NCBI GenBank assembly: GCA_019096155.1
Contig: JAHCVI010000003.1
Coordinates: 1,426,001 to 1,490,000, forward strand
Reading direction: 5' to 3'
Source: Staphylotrichum longicolle
Taxonomy: Eukaryota; Ascomycota; Sordariomycetes; Sordariales; Chaetomiaceae
Length of the DNA: 64,000 nt
Numbering within the stretch: the first letter of the stretch is position 1; every line of letters begins with the position of its first letter. Under the pieces are notes generated by a model, which made no database searches, was not told where the DNA came from, and was given only the letters and a program-made list of their open reading frames with translations. The position numbers and the translations under genes are program-made. Of the stretch, positions 34,006 through 46,041 are shown one piece after another.

Positions 34006-34817
34006 CACAGTCCCTCTCTGCTTTCGGAAAATTCTGGAGTTGGTGTCTGGATCTGTAGGGATGAAGTGATATGTTGGGACAGCAGACGCTGCAAAACGGT
34101 CACCTCCAATTGAGTGCCATCGGGAACAAATCCAAGGATGGAACCGGGAAACGGGAGCTCAGTGTTTGCCGGCAGCTCTGCCGCTAAATCGACGGATAAC
34201 GCGGTGGGGATCACAAGCCGCATGGCGCCCGCGTCATTGCCAGGGGCTCTTTTGTTGGCCAGACCCCACCGAATTGGCTCCCTTGGCAGCTTGGCTCAAC
34301 TGTGCTGCATTGGCTGGGCCAGAAGTTCGACAGGGCGGATCCACTCTGTGTTCTCACTCAATGAGGATGAGCGCCAACAACAAAGAACAAAGATCCGAAG
34401 TCGATGCCCAGCTCCAAGTTGCCATTTTCTTCAAGACAACAACATCTCAGAAAAATCTCTGTTTCTCTTTCCTCCCTCGTAAAATCTCTGTTTCTCCTTT
34501 GTATGTTCATGTGAATGGACACAACCTGCACTTCCCGGTGTGCCGCAACACGAGATATCATCCAATCCTTCTCAGTGTGGAAACAATAAACTCACAGAGG
34601 ACAAAACAGAGATCCAGGTAGGCGGTTTATTCCAGCATTAAAAAGTGGTTGATTTGTGAGGCTGACGAAGGAAACTGGCTTCGGCTTCTGCCTCTGAATA
34701 TTCGAAAGCGAACCGAACAATCGAAGGTTGATCGTCCAACAGCGGGCTGTTTGGTTCCAAGCCATCAGCCAATCAAAGCGCCGAGAGAAGCTCGTCGTTC
34801 CAAACAGTCAACTCGCC
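34006..34817. promoter_or_regulatory. Divergent promoter region TAM41 / MAD1
   Basis: 812 bases between the two start codons. It must hold both promoters; no TATA box or further gene is apparent. Confidence 0.4.
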
Positions 34818-37387
34818 ATGCCGCGAACGCCAAGTCAACCCAAACCGCGTCCCCCGGAGCGCCGTCTATCCACGATGAGGTCCTTCACGCCACAAGGAGA
34901 TCCGCCAGGGCCGGCGAGACGTCCTTCGGCCAGCGCCGGGTCCCAGTTCCGAGCAACCGTCAGCGGTGGCATTCCGCGGCCTGGTGCATCAGGACGAGAC
35001 TCGAGGGTGGCGAACCTGTCCGCGCACCATCACCAAGCGCAGGCCGCTGACAAGACGCAGATACCTAGCTTCCGCAACAGCACCACGACCCAGCCTTCAT
35101 ACAACATCCTAACCGGAGATTCTAACCCCGGCGCCATGGCCCGGCCCCGTTCGCGACAAGGCGCACCCTCGGGCCCTTCGCCCCCGCGAGGCCGCGCAAC
35201 AACCCTTGAAAGCAACTTTAGTCGAGAAAGCAGCAAGGAGAACCGCCCGCCGCCCGATGCCGAAGAGTACGAGACGCAGCGCAAGCGCATAGAGGAGCTC
35301 AAAGCCGAAATCGGCACGCTGCAATACCAGATAAGCAGCTACGAACAAGAGAAGGAGCTGGCCCGGTTGCAGATGGAGAACGAGATGCGCGACACTAAGA
35401 GGCGCGCCGAAGACGACTTCAAGGCAAAGCAGGCAGCCGAGGCGGAGAAGGGGAGAGCCACGCGCCAGGTCGAGGCCCTGCAGAACGAGCTGGACGACTT
35501 GCGCGCCGAGAAGGAACAGCAAAAACGGGAGCTTGAGGGGAAAGCGAGGGATGCGCTGGAGGAGGCAAGGCTTCTTCAAGAACAATTGGAAGAACTGAGC
35601 GCAGCCAAGGACGAGGCCGCGCGCATGGCTGAGCGCGAGTCGATCGACTTGAAGGCCAAATTGGCATCAGCACAACGGGTCGCGCACGAGTTGGAGGACG
35701 AAAGTAGGACAAGAGAAGAGGTCCTGGAAAAGACACAATCAGAGTTGGCCGCAAGAGACGAGACGATTGGCAGGCTCGAAGCCGATGTGCTCCGGCTCAA
35801 GGCCCAGACCGGTGATGCCGAGACGATTGCCGTCATCCGGCGGGAGCTATCGGACCAGGTCACGCACATCCGCAATCTGGAGGCAAGGAACAGGGAGCAG
35901 GTGGCTGAGCTCAAACACCTGCGTCAAGTCCACAAGGCCGTTGAGGTGGTTGAGGAGGAGAAGCGCTCCCTCCAGCGAAAGCTAGAGTCAGCCGAGTCCC
36001 TTCAGAATGAGCTTGACGAGGAGCGGAGGCAGCGACAGAGGCTGGAGGACGAGAGGCGGTCCTGGGCAGCCTACCTGCAGAGCGAGGGAGGCGCAGACGA
36101 CCATGTCGAGTTCGACTCCCCGGCAGCCGTGGCGAGGGCGCTGGTCGCCGAGCGCCTGCACTCTGCATCTCTTGTCGAGAAATTAGGGGAGCTGCAGCCC
36201 GAGATTGCCGATCGCGACAACATCATCAGGTCGTTGGAGACCGAGAAGACCGGCCTCCTGGACCAGATCGAAAAGCTCAGGACAGCAGGGGGGTCTGGCG
36301 CAGGCAACGACAAGGCTCGCGCCCGCCTGGACCGCCAGCGCGCCCTGGCCGTCAAGGAAGTGGAGTATCTCCGAGCACAACTTAAGACGTTCGACATGGA
36401 GGACATGACGCTGCAACCCGAGAACGTCGATCAGCAAAAGATCAAGCGGATCCAGGAACTCGAAGACCTGGTTGACAAGTACAAGACCGAGGTCACCACC
36501 CTCCACGCCGACCTCACCTCCCTCGAGTCCGCGTCCGCCAGCCCGGCTCAACCCGTACTCGGCAGCAAACGCCCGCGCGAAACCGACGAGGGCGAGCACG
36601 AACAACTCGGCCAGCTCGCCCGCAAGAACCGCAAGCTCCAGTCCGAGCTCTCCGACCTCCAGACCGCCCCACCCTCCTCCAAAAAGAACACCAAGTCACC
36701 GCCGAGCAGCTCGCCTCAGCCAAGGCCCAAGTCCAAACCCGCATCCTCTCCCTCCGCTCCAACCCGACGGCCGACCACGAAGCAACCAAGGCCTCCACCC
36801 TCGCGGCCCTCAAGCTCGAAAACGCCGAGCTCCGCGCCACCATCGAGCGCCAGCCGTCCCGCTTCCCCACCGTGCCCACCTCCCAGCTCGCCGCCGCCGC
36901 CCGCGACGTCGCCGACGCCCGCGCCGAGACGGCGTCCGCGCACAAGTCGGCGCGCCGCCTCAAGGAGGTCTGGGCGGCCAAGTCGGCCGAGTTCAAGGAG
37001 GCCGTCTTCAGCACCCTGGGCTGGACCGTCACCTTCATCCCCGGCGGCAAGATGCGCGTCGAGAGCGTCTACTACCCGTCGCGCACCGACGAGCACGAGA
37101 ACAGCATCGTCTTCGACGGCGAGAAGGGCACCATGAAGGTCGGTGGCGGGCCTCGCAGCGCGTTCGCCCAGCGCATCGGGGACGCCATCAAGTTTTGGGT
37201 GCGCGAGAGGGGTGCGCCGTGCTTCTTGGCGGCGCTGACGCTCGAGTTTTATGAGGAGCAGACGAGGGCCGGGGGAGGATCGAGGGTGATGGGGTCAGGG
37301 GTGATGGGGGTGAGGATATACCCAACGGAACAGGGATTCGGAGTGGGGGGGCGTCTATGTTGTTTTCGAGGTTTTGATGCTGGGTGA
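34818..37387 (+). CDS. MAD1: Spindle-assembly checkpoint coiled-coil protein MAD1, one frame break
   Basis: Mad1 anchors Mad2 at unattached kinetochores and nuclear pores. The start is the ATG at 34818. A basic, Pro/Ser-rich N-terminus of about 150 residues precedes a long coiled coil (about residues 155-640), with heptads such as RKRIEELKAEIGTLQYQI. The RWD-like Mad1 C-terminal domain contains GWTVTFIPGGKMRVESVYY and FAQRIGDAIKFWVRE. One base is missing near 36667-36670: a run of four C where five restore the frame. Upstream the frame ends at SDLQTA, and one frame lower the coiled coil resumes as LLQKEHQVTAEQ. With that base the product is about 856 aa. Without it the protein would lose the kinetochore domain and read into Ser/Pro-rich nonsense. 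No intron is visible. An assembly error is the simpler explanation. Confidence 0.9.
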
Positions 37388-37750
37388 GAAAAGTGGAAGG
37401 GGTTGCTAGACGGGGGGCGTTGTAGGCGTGTTTGAATCTCTCCTTTTCTGAAGGGGCGGCCGTGGCATAACAACCTGGAAGGTAGCTCTTTGGATTTGCA
37501 ACGAAAGCAGTCTTTGCTCCGTTATCTTGAAAGGGTTGAAGGCGAAATGAGGTTGATAGATATGTGAATATGTACAGCTATGTGCATTCTCATCTTCCCA
37601 TTCTTTCAACAGGCCCCGCCAACAGCATCAAATTGCAAATCGCTTCTCAAAGACATATCCTCACGAAAGGCTCAGATCGATCTATCCATCGCTTCCCACG
37701 GAAAAGAGGCCAGCCAGCCGCAAACCCCAACCATTACTACCCCCTCCGGC
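37388..37750. other. Convergent intergenic MAD1 / SYP1
   Basis: 363 bases between two 3' ends; no gene or repeat seen. Confidence 0.4.
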
Positions 37751-40696
37751 TCATTTCGACTCATATTTCCCGCTCACCAGCCTCCTCACAACAGGCACGT
37801 CCACCCATGCCCGGCCCGCCGCCGTCGGGTCCGGCGACGCAGGCGCCGACCCCACATCCGCAAACGGATCCTCTTCCTCCTCGTCCACCGCCTTGCCCTT
37901 GCCCTTGCCCTCCGGCAGCAGCCGCGCGACCGAGATGCCGCTGCCCGCCTCCAGCGCCTGGTGCGATGGGGCGACCCACTCCCAGCGCACCTCGACGCGT
38001 CCCGGCGCGGGCTCGGCGTTCTGCTCGCCGATGACGCGGCAGATGATCTTGCTCCAGTCGTCGGTCAGCGTGACGTCGCCCAGGCGCCAGTAGACGAGGT
38101 GCTTGTCCTTGAGGTGGGTGCCCGAGGGCTTGGTCTGCACGCCGCTGGCGCGGGCGCCCTCGTAGCTGGCGATGAAGACGAGGTTGGAGAGCGTGACGGG
38201 GCGCGGGAGGGCGCAGGCCGGATGGAGACGGTACTGCAGGAGGAGGCCGAGCTTGTCGCCCTGGGGCTTCCAGACCGGGTGGATTGCGATGGGACAGTGG
38301 GCGGCGAGGGACGTGTCTGAGTCGGCATGCACGCGGTAGGTGAAGGCTGGGGTGGTGGTGGTGAGGTGGGCGAGGTCGATGGAGAACTCGTCTGGGGCGG
38401 GGGTGTTGGTGACGAGGACTCGGTTGGGACCGATGGATTCGAGGAGGGAGAATTTGTTGAGGCGAATGGTTTCGTGGTCTTCAGAGTGTCAGGGAGAGGC
38501 ATCGAACGGCATGGGAGGACGGAGCTTACCTGAAGCCGGATAGTTGGGGTCGGCGACGTACGACAGGGCGACCTCGCCCGTGACTTTGACAGAGCCAGCC
38601 TCGCCGTCTTGGAAAACGGCCGACACGGTCTCGATAATGGAAGAATGCAAGCCAGGTCCATACGCTGGCCCATGCATGTCAGGGTGCTTCAGACGAGTCA
38701 TTCCACCGTACGAGGAAGCGCCGCCAAACGAGGTGCCGGATCGGATCGACTGGGTGTCGGAAGCATGGCTTGTCTCGGAAACAAAAGTCAAAGAAGGGGT
38801 GGGTCGGGGACCTGTCGCAGTTGCTGGCAACGAAGGGGACGGCGGGAAGGGATTCTCGGCGGAGACGTCGTGAGTCGGCAAGGACGGCATGTAGACAGTG
38901 TTTCGAACCTCTCTCCTGCCTCGCACAGTGCCTGCCTTCCGTGAGGGCATTCCCATGTTTAGTGCATTGGCAACGCTCGACAAGGCCGCCTGCTTTGCGT
39001 CCTCGGTCTCTTCGGGGATGGGCTCGTTCTGGATATTCAGCTTGAAGAGATGGTCACCATCCTCGGCCGCCGCGTCCCTTTGGGCCTGGGAGATGGGGTC
39101 GTTCATCGTGGGGGGTATTGTGAAGCCCTCGGCGTCTTTAGTTGGCTCTTCGTTATTCTGCTGTTGCTGGGATGGCGGAGGCCCAGTGGGCGCATCAAAA
39201 ATATCCTCAGCTGTTCCGTTGAGGAGAGATGGCTGTGCCGGATGGGCATCCTTGGACGCCTCAGCGGCAGCAACCCCGTTCGTACCTTCGTGTGACGTCT
39301 TGCCGTGCTCGGTATCGGCGGTGGAGTCCCGGTGACCATGCTCCGCTGTTGGGCTCTCAACCACTGACGGGAGCCTGTGCTGTGAGTCGGTCAGGTTATG
39401 GGACGAGGTTCTGGGTGACAAGGTTTGGCTATGGCTGCTGCCCAGGCCGCGAGAGAAACCGCCAAGGCTCTTCTGGGGCGAACCCAGTTGGCCAAAGCCA
39501 CCGTGGATGCTCTGGCGCCGGCGGCCGAGCATGGTGCCAATGCGGCTTCGCAGTTTTGATTCTGTACGTCGGTCAGCAAAGGCGAATAACACACAGGCGA
39601 CATGGTCGTGGCCATACCTGGAGGGTTGTCTCTGTGGCCGGAATGCTCGCTGATGTCGTCACCCGTGATGCTGGGGGGCGCTGGGCTTGGGGCGGCCACG
39701 GGGGTGGGCTGCCGGTTGGTCGACTTCCTTTCAATCTTTGGCTTCCCAGCAACTGTCCGCTGCACAAAGTTCTGGATCTCCTGGGAAGTGTCGACCTCGA
39801 GCATCACGTTGAGCACCTCCTCGGCGGCCGACTGGGACCGGGTGGCCTGGTCGACAGCATGGGTCTCGAACTGCGTCAAGACATCTCGCAGATGGTTTAT
39901 CCGCTGCTCGTCCAGGGCTTGGAGCGTCTCAAAAATGAAGGGTGACTGGGACTCCCACTGCTGGCTGGCCGACTCGAGCCTCGCGGCAGCTTGATCGACC
40001 TTGTGGGCATTGGCCCTCCCGCCCTTCTTGCTCAGCTTTCCCGCCTTTTCGGCGGCATCATCCAGCTCCCTGGCCATCGTCTGCAGGTTCGCACTGATTG
40101 TTTGGATGTTCTGCATCTCCTTCTTGTTCTGGAAGTTCCGGAGGGGTTGCTCGACGTCCTGGTCGATGCGCTGGGCAAACAGCTGGTGCGAGGCGGCAAT
40201 GCCATCGGTCGACTGGAGGATCTTGTCCCAGGGCGCTTGGAAGATGCTGTAAGCAAGGGGCGATTAGCTGAGGCGTCGGCAAGAAAAGGGGCAGAGCGGC
40301 GCAACGAACCCGAGCTCGGAGGCGGCATTGGGCACCTTGAAGACCAACAGCTTGCGGAGGGCAGCGACATATTGCTCCTCGACTCTCCTGCGCTCCTGCG
40401 ATTGATTGTCTCAGCCCCGTGATTCCTTTGGTGCGCGTGGATGTCGATGTGCAGCGCATCGTACCTGAAGCCAGTCTGCAATTTCCTGGTTGGCTCTGGC
40501 GATGCGCCTGACTCGATCAGACAGCACTTGCACGGCCTGGCTGGGTTGGAGGTTCGCCTGGGACACGGGCAAAGCAAGCATCAGCGATCAGACGAGTCCG
40601 CGATGCGCATGGGTGCGCGGGGGGCACGGAGAATGGAAGGGGCCATACGAGCATTGCCGGGTACTCGGACCGCGAGAGGTCGTCTACGGACGCCAT
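37751..40696 (-). CDS. SYP1: F-BAR/mu-homology endocytic adaptor SYP1 (FCHO family)
   Basis: Syp1/FCHO proteins are early-arriving endocytic adaptors that bind curved plasma membrane through an F-BAR domain and cargo through a mu-homology domain. Six exons close to 871 aa: 40696-40649, 40557-40465, 40395-40310, 40246-39618, 39561-38530, 38478-37751. The F-BAR domain covers about residues 1-250 and is helical (VQVLSDRVRRIARANQEI, RRRVEEQYVAALRKL). A disordered Ser/Pro-rich linker follows, and the muHD starts near residue 605 (SVKVTGEVALSYV) and runs to the end. The linker contains several DPF/NPF-like short motifs, such as AENPFPP. Every splice joins family-conserved sequence, so the model is reliable. 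It is divergent from the kinase gene. Confidence 0.92.
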
Positions 40697-41469
40697 GGTG
40701 GACGTGTCTTCGATGGTCGGAGCTCGGAGGCGCAGAGGGGAAACAGCTAGATCAACGCATAACACCCGACAAACATACGCCGGACGCAAGAAACGTCGCC
40801 AGGGCTGCGGACCAGGGCGGCTGGGAACACAGGCAACGAGTGAATTGCTGGGCCGGTCGGTGCTGGAGCTTCCGAAGCTGGGGCGGCGTGCAGGACATGC
40901 AGGAGGAACGGCCGGGTCGGCGCGCGCATTGATGTCACGGGGAACAGGATGGAGCTTCGCACTTCTGTGGAGTTCAGCCTCCCAAGGCCGAGCTGTCCCC
41001 CAATTGGCGAACCAATTATGCGTGGTTGTCGGACAGACCAGCCCCACTTGTCCCCAGCAATCCCGCTCGAAATCCATTCAGAGGCGGAGTGCATGCTGCG
41101 GTGGGTCTGATGGGAAAAGTCGCACACCTGAGCAACCAGAAACCCCCAGAGCCTGCAGAGGCGACCCCTAACTGCCATGCAACTTTCCGTGGCCTCAGCA
41201 AACGGTCACCAGCAGTCCCGGCAGTCTGGTTCAACATCAAGGCGCCGAGAAATTTTACAGCCGGTATTCCAAGCCACAGCCAAGTATTGGACTGTGAAGC
41301 AGCAATGAATTAGTGCCAAGATCTGTCAACGCTTTTCCCGTCTTCAAGCTTTCCCGTCTTCAAGCTTAACTGGGTGTCCCCAGCAACCCAACACTAACAG
41401 ACTTACACCCACTGCTGGTGCTTCAGTCGCCAACTTGCAGTAAATCCATATCCACAAACCCAAGACACT
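40697..41469. promoter_or_regulatory. Divergent promoter region SYP1 / kinase
   Basis: 773 bases between two start codons. It contains a 16-bp tandem duplication at 41335-41366 but no recognised gene. Confidence 0.4.
41335..41366. repeat. 16-bp tandem duplication upstream of the kinase gene
   Basis: TTCCCGTCTTCAAGCT occurs twice without a spacer, about 105 bp before the ATG at 41470. Confidence 0.7.
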
Positions 41470-42852
41470 ATGGCTGGTGTCATGAACTGGAGAGATTCTC
41501 TTACTGCTTCAGAGCGATATGACAACATCCAGAAGCTGTGAGGTCATGTTTTTTGGATGTGGAAGTCGATCGCCTTGCTGATTTTGTTGGCTCGACCGTA
41601 GGACTCAGGGGTTAGCAGCCGCTGGCCTCAGCCAAGATGCCTTTTCTCTTGAATCGAAGGCCTACGAAACATCTAGTAGCCGGGTAAATCGAATTCTTTT
41701 TAAAGCAGCTTAGCATAGTATTTGCCTGACATCCATTAGGAAGAGTACGATGCAGCCTGCAACCCCCCAACTTCTGCTGCACCCCATGCCTCCCTATCTT
41801 CACCACAGGTTCCCTCCCCCGACGTCGACGACCGAGAGTCCTCGCCGGGAATCACCATCGGCCCCTACAGCAACTGCCACTACATCGCCAGCGGCGTGAC
41901 GGCCGAAGTCTACCGCGCCCAGGCCCGCGCCCTCAAAGTCATCGTCGAAACCCACAACATCGAGCCTCACAGCCCGCGCCGCGAGGCCAAGATCCTCTCC
42001 CTCCTCCGCGCCTCCGCCGCCCCCAACGTCATCCCCCTCCTCGAGACCTTCCAGGACGCCTCCCAGCGCCTCGTCCTCGTCTTCCCCTACCAACCCCTCA
42101 CCCTCGCCCACCTCCTCTCCCAGGACACCACCACCCCTTCCACCTCCTCCTTACCCCCTCCTCCTCCGCCCCATCTTCACCGCCCTCTTCACCGCCCTCC
42201 ACCACCTGCACGCCCACGCCATCCACCGCGACGTCAAGCCCGCCGCCCTCCTCCTCTCCACCCCGTCCCGACCTCCCCTCGCACGTCCTCCTCTCCGACT
42301 TCGGCACGGCCTACCACCCGACCCTCCCCGCCCCACGAGCCGCCCAACCACAAGGTCCTCGACATCGGCGGGCCCGGCGCGCGCCGCCCTGTCGACCGGT
42401 CCTACGCGACCGCCGTCGACCTCTGGCGCGGGGACGACCCTCGCCGAGTGCCTCCGGGAAAACCGCTCTTCGAGTCGCGCGCCGCGCACGAGGACGGGAA
42501 CCAGCTGGGCCTGGTGCTGAGCATCTTCCAGACTGGGGACGCCGACGAGGGAGACGTGGCCCGAGGCCGCCGCGTTTCGGACGCCGCCTTTTGAGATGTA
42601 CCGGGTCTTTCCGGGGAGGGAAGGGGGGTGGGAAGGGATTTTGCCGGGGGTGGAAAAGGGGTGGAGGGAGTTGGTGGCGGGGTTGGTGAGGTACGAGAGT
42701 GGGGAGAGAGTTACGGCGCAGAAGGTGAGTTTTGGTGCAAGGATGGGTGTGTTTTGGTTGTTCAGAGGGCCTTTACTGACTTGTGCCAGGCGTTGGAGTT
42801 TGAGTGTTTGAAAGGAGAGGACGTTGAGGTCGAGGTTGAGGCTGAGGCTTGA
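41470..42852 (+). CDS. CDK-like protein kinase (CSK1-type), reading frame broken many times
   Basis: Exon 1 (41470-41537), exon 2 (41602-41683) and exon 3 from 41740 read cleanly, and the last intron (42725-42789) leads to a 21-codon terminal exon. The N-lobe is intact: a Gly-loop-like IASGVTAEVYRA, the lysine in RALKVIV and the helix-C glutamate in REAKILSLL. From about 42130 onward the frame changes repeatedly. HRDVKP (about 42222) and SDFGTAY (about 42297) lie in different frames, and VDLW, LVLSIFQT and FEMYRVFPG each need further shifts. Most changes are explained by one or two bases missing from C, G or A runs. The APE region (about 42370-42400) seems to have lost more. Even in the right frame the metal-binding Asn after HRD is Ala (HRDVKPAALLL). 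It is either a pseudogene or an assembly-damaged gene. Confidence 0.75.
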
Positions 42853-43153
42853 GGAGCGAGGCTGACTGAGGGGAGGAAAATCTGGATGAAAAGGACCAAG
42901 CACTGCCAGAGGAATCCGGCCGTTGTTTGACGGTGAATGGGCACACGACATTGCAGATCCCAATCTGAGGAGTTCTATTCCGTGTCTATCATCATTTCTC
43001 ATGTCTCCATCCAATCTTTTTTGGTGGCATCGAGGCATTCCCAGATACCGGTCGTCCAGGCGCACCGGCGCGGCCTTGGTTGTGTTGTGTGTGAGTTCCG
43101 GAGGCAACAATATCGCCTCACCTCTTGATGTGTCTCAAAACGGCGGCGAGCCA
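42853..43153. other. Convergent intergenic kinase / GUA1
   Basis: 301 bases between two 3' ends; nothing else recognised. Confidence 0.4.
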
Positions 43154-46041
43154 CTACTCCATCTCGATTGTTCCGGGGGGCTTCGAAGTGACGTCGTACA
43201 CGACACGGCACACGCTTTGAGCAATGTTAGTAAGGCAGACTGCGGGACGAGAGAAGGCGAAACATACCCATGGACCTCGTTGACAATCCTGTTCATGACC
43301 CGCTGCAGGAAGTCCCACGGGAAGTTGAAAGCCTCGGCAGTCATGTAATCCGTCGTCGTCACGGCGCGGAGGATGATGATCTGGTGTCCGTTAGCAGCCA
43401 TGGATTATGAAAGGAGTCTGGGGAAGCCTACGTAGCCGTAGACTCTCTTGTCTCCCATCACGCCCACGGCGCGGCTGGGGTCGACAGCGGCATAGGCTGT
43501 TGGACACAAGTCAGCTCACGCCCCACGGTTCCCAGCTTCAAGAAATCAAACCTTGAGAGATCTGGTCATAGAGACCAGCCTTCCGAATCTCAGAAATGAA
43601 AATCTGCGGGCATTCATCAGCTCACCAATTCACGCTAGTGGCCACAAGCACGACTTACGTGGTCGGCCTTGCGAGCGATATCGACCTTCTCAGCGGTCAC
43701 CTCGCCAAGGATTCTGACGGCAATGCCGGCTGGGAGATGTCAGTGCTGACCAATAGTGACGTAAAAGGAAGGGGATGCCGTACGGCCAGGGAAAGGGTGC
43801 TATTGAAACCGGTCAGCAAATGAGGCGGGCTGGGGAAAGAAGCAATGGGGACATACTCTCATGACGAGCTCCTCCCGAATACCGAGGGCGCGTCCGAGCG
43901 CTGCATATTCATTAGCCTCGTGTCTCACAGCTTGCCGAGGTGTCTTTCAAGCTATGTTTGAATTTCTGAACGCCACATACCGCGGACCTCATCCTATTCG
44001 ATGGTTAGCCTGGACATGGACACGTGGAAAGGGGGCGTGCTGAGTGAGGGACAAACCTTATACAGGGATCTGAGGGGCTCGATGAGCTTGAGGCCCTGTC
44101 CATTGGCCATCCGCGCGGGGAGACCACCACTTGAAACTCCAGGTCAGAATCTAGGTTGCTTATTCGGGGAGAACAAGTGGAGACGTACACGTTGTGGTGA
44201 GTCTAATGGTCCGTCAGCGCCATGTATGTTTCAAGCCTCACTGATGCAGGGTGTGGACAAACCTTGATTGTGGCCGAAGGGCCCTTGAACGAGAGCGACT
44301 CGATCACATCGGGGTAGAGGGTGCCCCTGTCAAATTTCAGCAAAGGGTGGTGCGGAATAAAGCCATACAGGCCGACGTACTGCATGAAGAACTCAATCTT
44401 GCCAGCCTTGGTCGGGTCGTGGGCCGCGGCATCCTCGATCTGTTTCTTTTTTAGCGACTTTGATTGCCGGAAAGGAGCGAGGTGCAGCTCATCGGGCGTA
44501 CCTTGACCGCCTCCTCCTCGAAGATGTCGATAAACTTGCCACCTATTTAGCAGTTAATAGGGGGCGGCCCATTTCCGTGCAGACGAGACAGGGTTCGGCT
44601 AAGGGGGCGCTCGACGTCGGACATACCGATGAACTTGCGCTTTTTCTGCAGGGGGGTCAGTAAAGGTTGCTGCAGGGAGGCCGGAGAAGGGCCGCGCCTA
44701 CCTCGGGATCCTCAATGCCCTTCAAACCTTCTAGAAACCTGTCCGTGGCGTCGACGACGGTGAGGTTGATGCCGAGCGCCTCAGAGAGATCCTTGTTGAC
44801 CTGCTCGCATTCGTTCAGGCGCATGACGCCGTCTGATTCGATGCCATTAGCCCGGGTCTGCGATTAAAGATTTGAGACACGCAGAAAGATTACGCACTAT
44901 TGACGAGCACGGCCCAAAACCTGGAGCCAATCGCTTCTTTCTGCCGACGCCGTCAGTTTCAGCTCTCGGGGACCATTTTCTGCAGCTAACTTGCCATGAG
45001 TGCAGCAGCAACCGTTGAATCAACGCCACCACTGACGGCCGCCAGCACCTGCCCAGTTTCACCGACAGTGTGGCGAATCTGGGCGATTGCCTCTTCCAAG
45101 AACTTCTGCATGGTCCAGTCTTGCTTGCAGCCGCAAATGCCGACGGCGAAGTTCTTCAGCAGCTCGGTGCCGTTCTGCGTGTGCGTGACCTCGGGATGGA
45201 ACTGGAGACCGTAAATTGGCTTGCTCTCGTGGCCGATGGCGGCGTACTCGGAGTTGTCGGAGGTGGCAACAGTGTGGAAGCCCTCGGGGAGCTTGGCCAG
45301 CTTGTCGCCGTGGCTCATCCACACGCGCATCGAGTCCTCGATTCCGTCGAAGAGGCGGTCAACATGGCCGCCGACGGACCGCGCCTTGAGCATGGCGTGG
45401 CCGTACTCACGGTGGGTGCCCGCAATGACATTTTCAGGGTTGAGGCGATAGGCGAGCTCCTGCATGCCGTCTGGTGGTCCCGAAGGAGTCAGCTGCATAA
45501 TACAGTGTGATTGGAGGGGTTTACAAGACTGGAGCTATTACGCACAGCAAATGCCCAGGATTGGCACGTCTAAAAATCAAACAGTCAGTCAGGCATCGGC
45601 GGGCGGGCGGGGGGCGTGTTTACTCAGGTCAAAGACGGCAGGGTCCACGTGCGGGCTGCCCTCCTCGTAGACGGAGTAGGGTCCGCCAGACAGGATGATG
45701 CCCTTGGGGGTGAACTTGAGCTCCGAGAGCTTCTGAGTGCACGGCAGCATCTCGGAGAAGACATTGAGCTCGCGGAGACGGCGAGTGATCCTTGACAGCC
45801 ACGGTCAGCGCCATCATGTCCAGACGCCTGTAGAGGACAAGATAAGGCTTCTTGAGCCCGGATTGGGAGGATCAACCCAAGGCGACCACGTCTTTGGTTT
45901 GGTTTTCAAAGCCCCCGTCAGGTGTGACATACAGGTGAGTATACTGTGAGCTGTTGAATGAGGAGTTAGCCTCGGATGATATTTTTGGGTGCACAGGACG
46001 GCCGTCGCTCACCCAAAGTCGAGCACCAGGATTGTTAGAGC
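43154..46041 (-). CDS. GUA1: GMP synthase (glutamine-hydrolysing), intron-dense; 5' exon unresolved
   Basis: Converts XMP to GMP with ATP and glutamine in purine synthesis. Domains in order: class I GATase with [13 protein letters not shown] loop, catalytic C in ILGICYGMQ and H/E in [12 protein letters not shown]-pyrophosphatase P-loop VSGGVDST; C-terminal dimerisation domain ending [10 protein letters not shown]. Exons deduced by frame closure: ?-46013, 45950-45933, 45790-45624, 45569-45546, 45470-44991, 44936-44898, 44832-44702, 44645-44627, 44542-44502, 44439-44263, 44202-44189, 44129-44057, 43993-43981, 43900-43857, 43799-43784, 43729-43659, 43603-43552, 43496-43432, 43380-43268, 43214-43154. 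Six are microexons of 13-24 nt. From the second exon on they encode 539 codons including the stop. The first listed exon contains TILVLDFG but no in-frame ATG, so the true start lies in a further exon upstream; the right edge given is approximate. Confidence 0.92.

Noticed and set aside
44937..44990. GUA1 intron ending at the GGCAG (44941) rather than the AAAG (44937)
   Set aside because: The first AG gives a frame mismatch. The AAAG acceptor restores frame and the exact family spacing ALM-xxx-IG.
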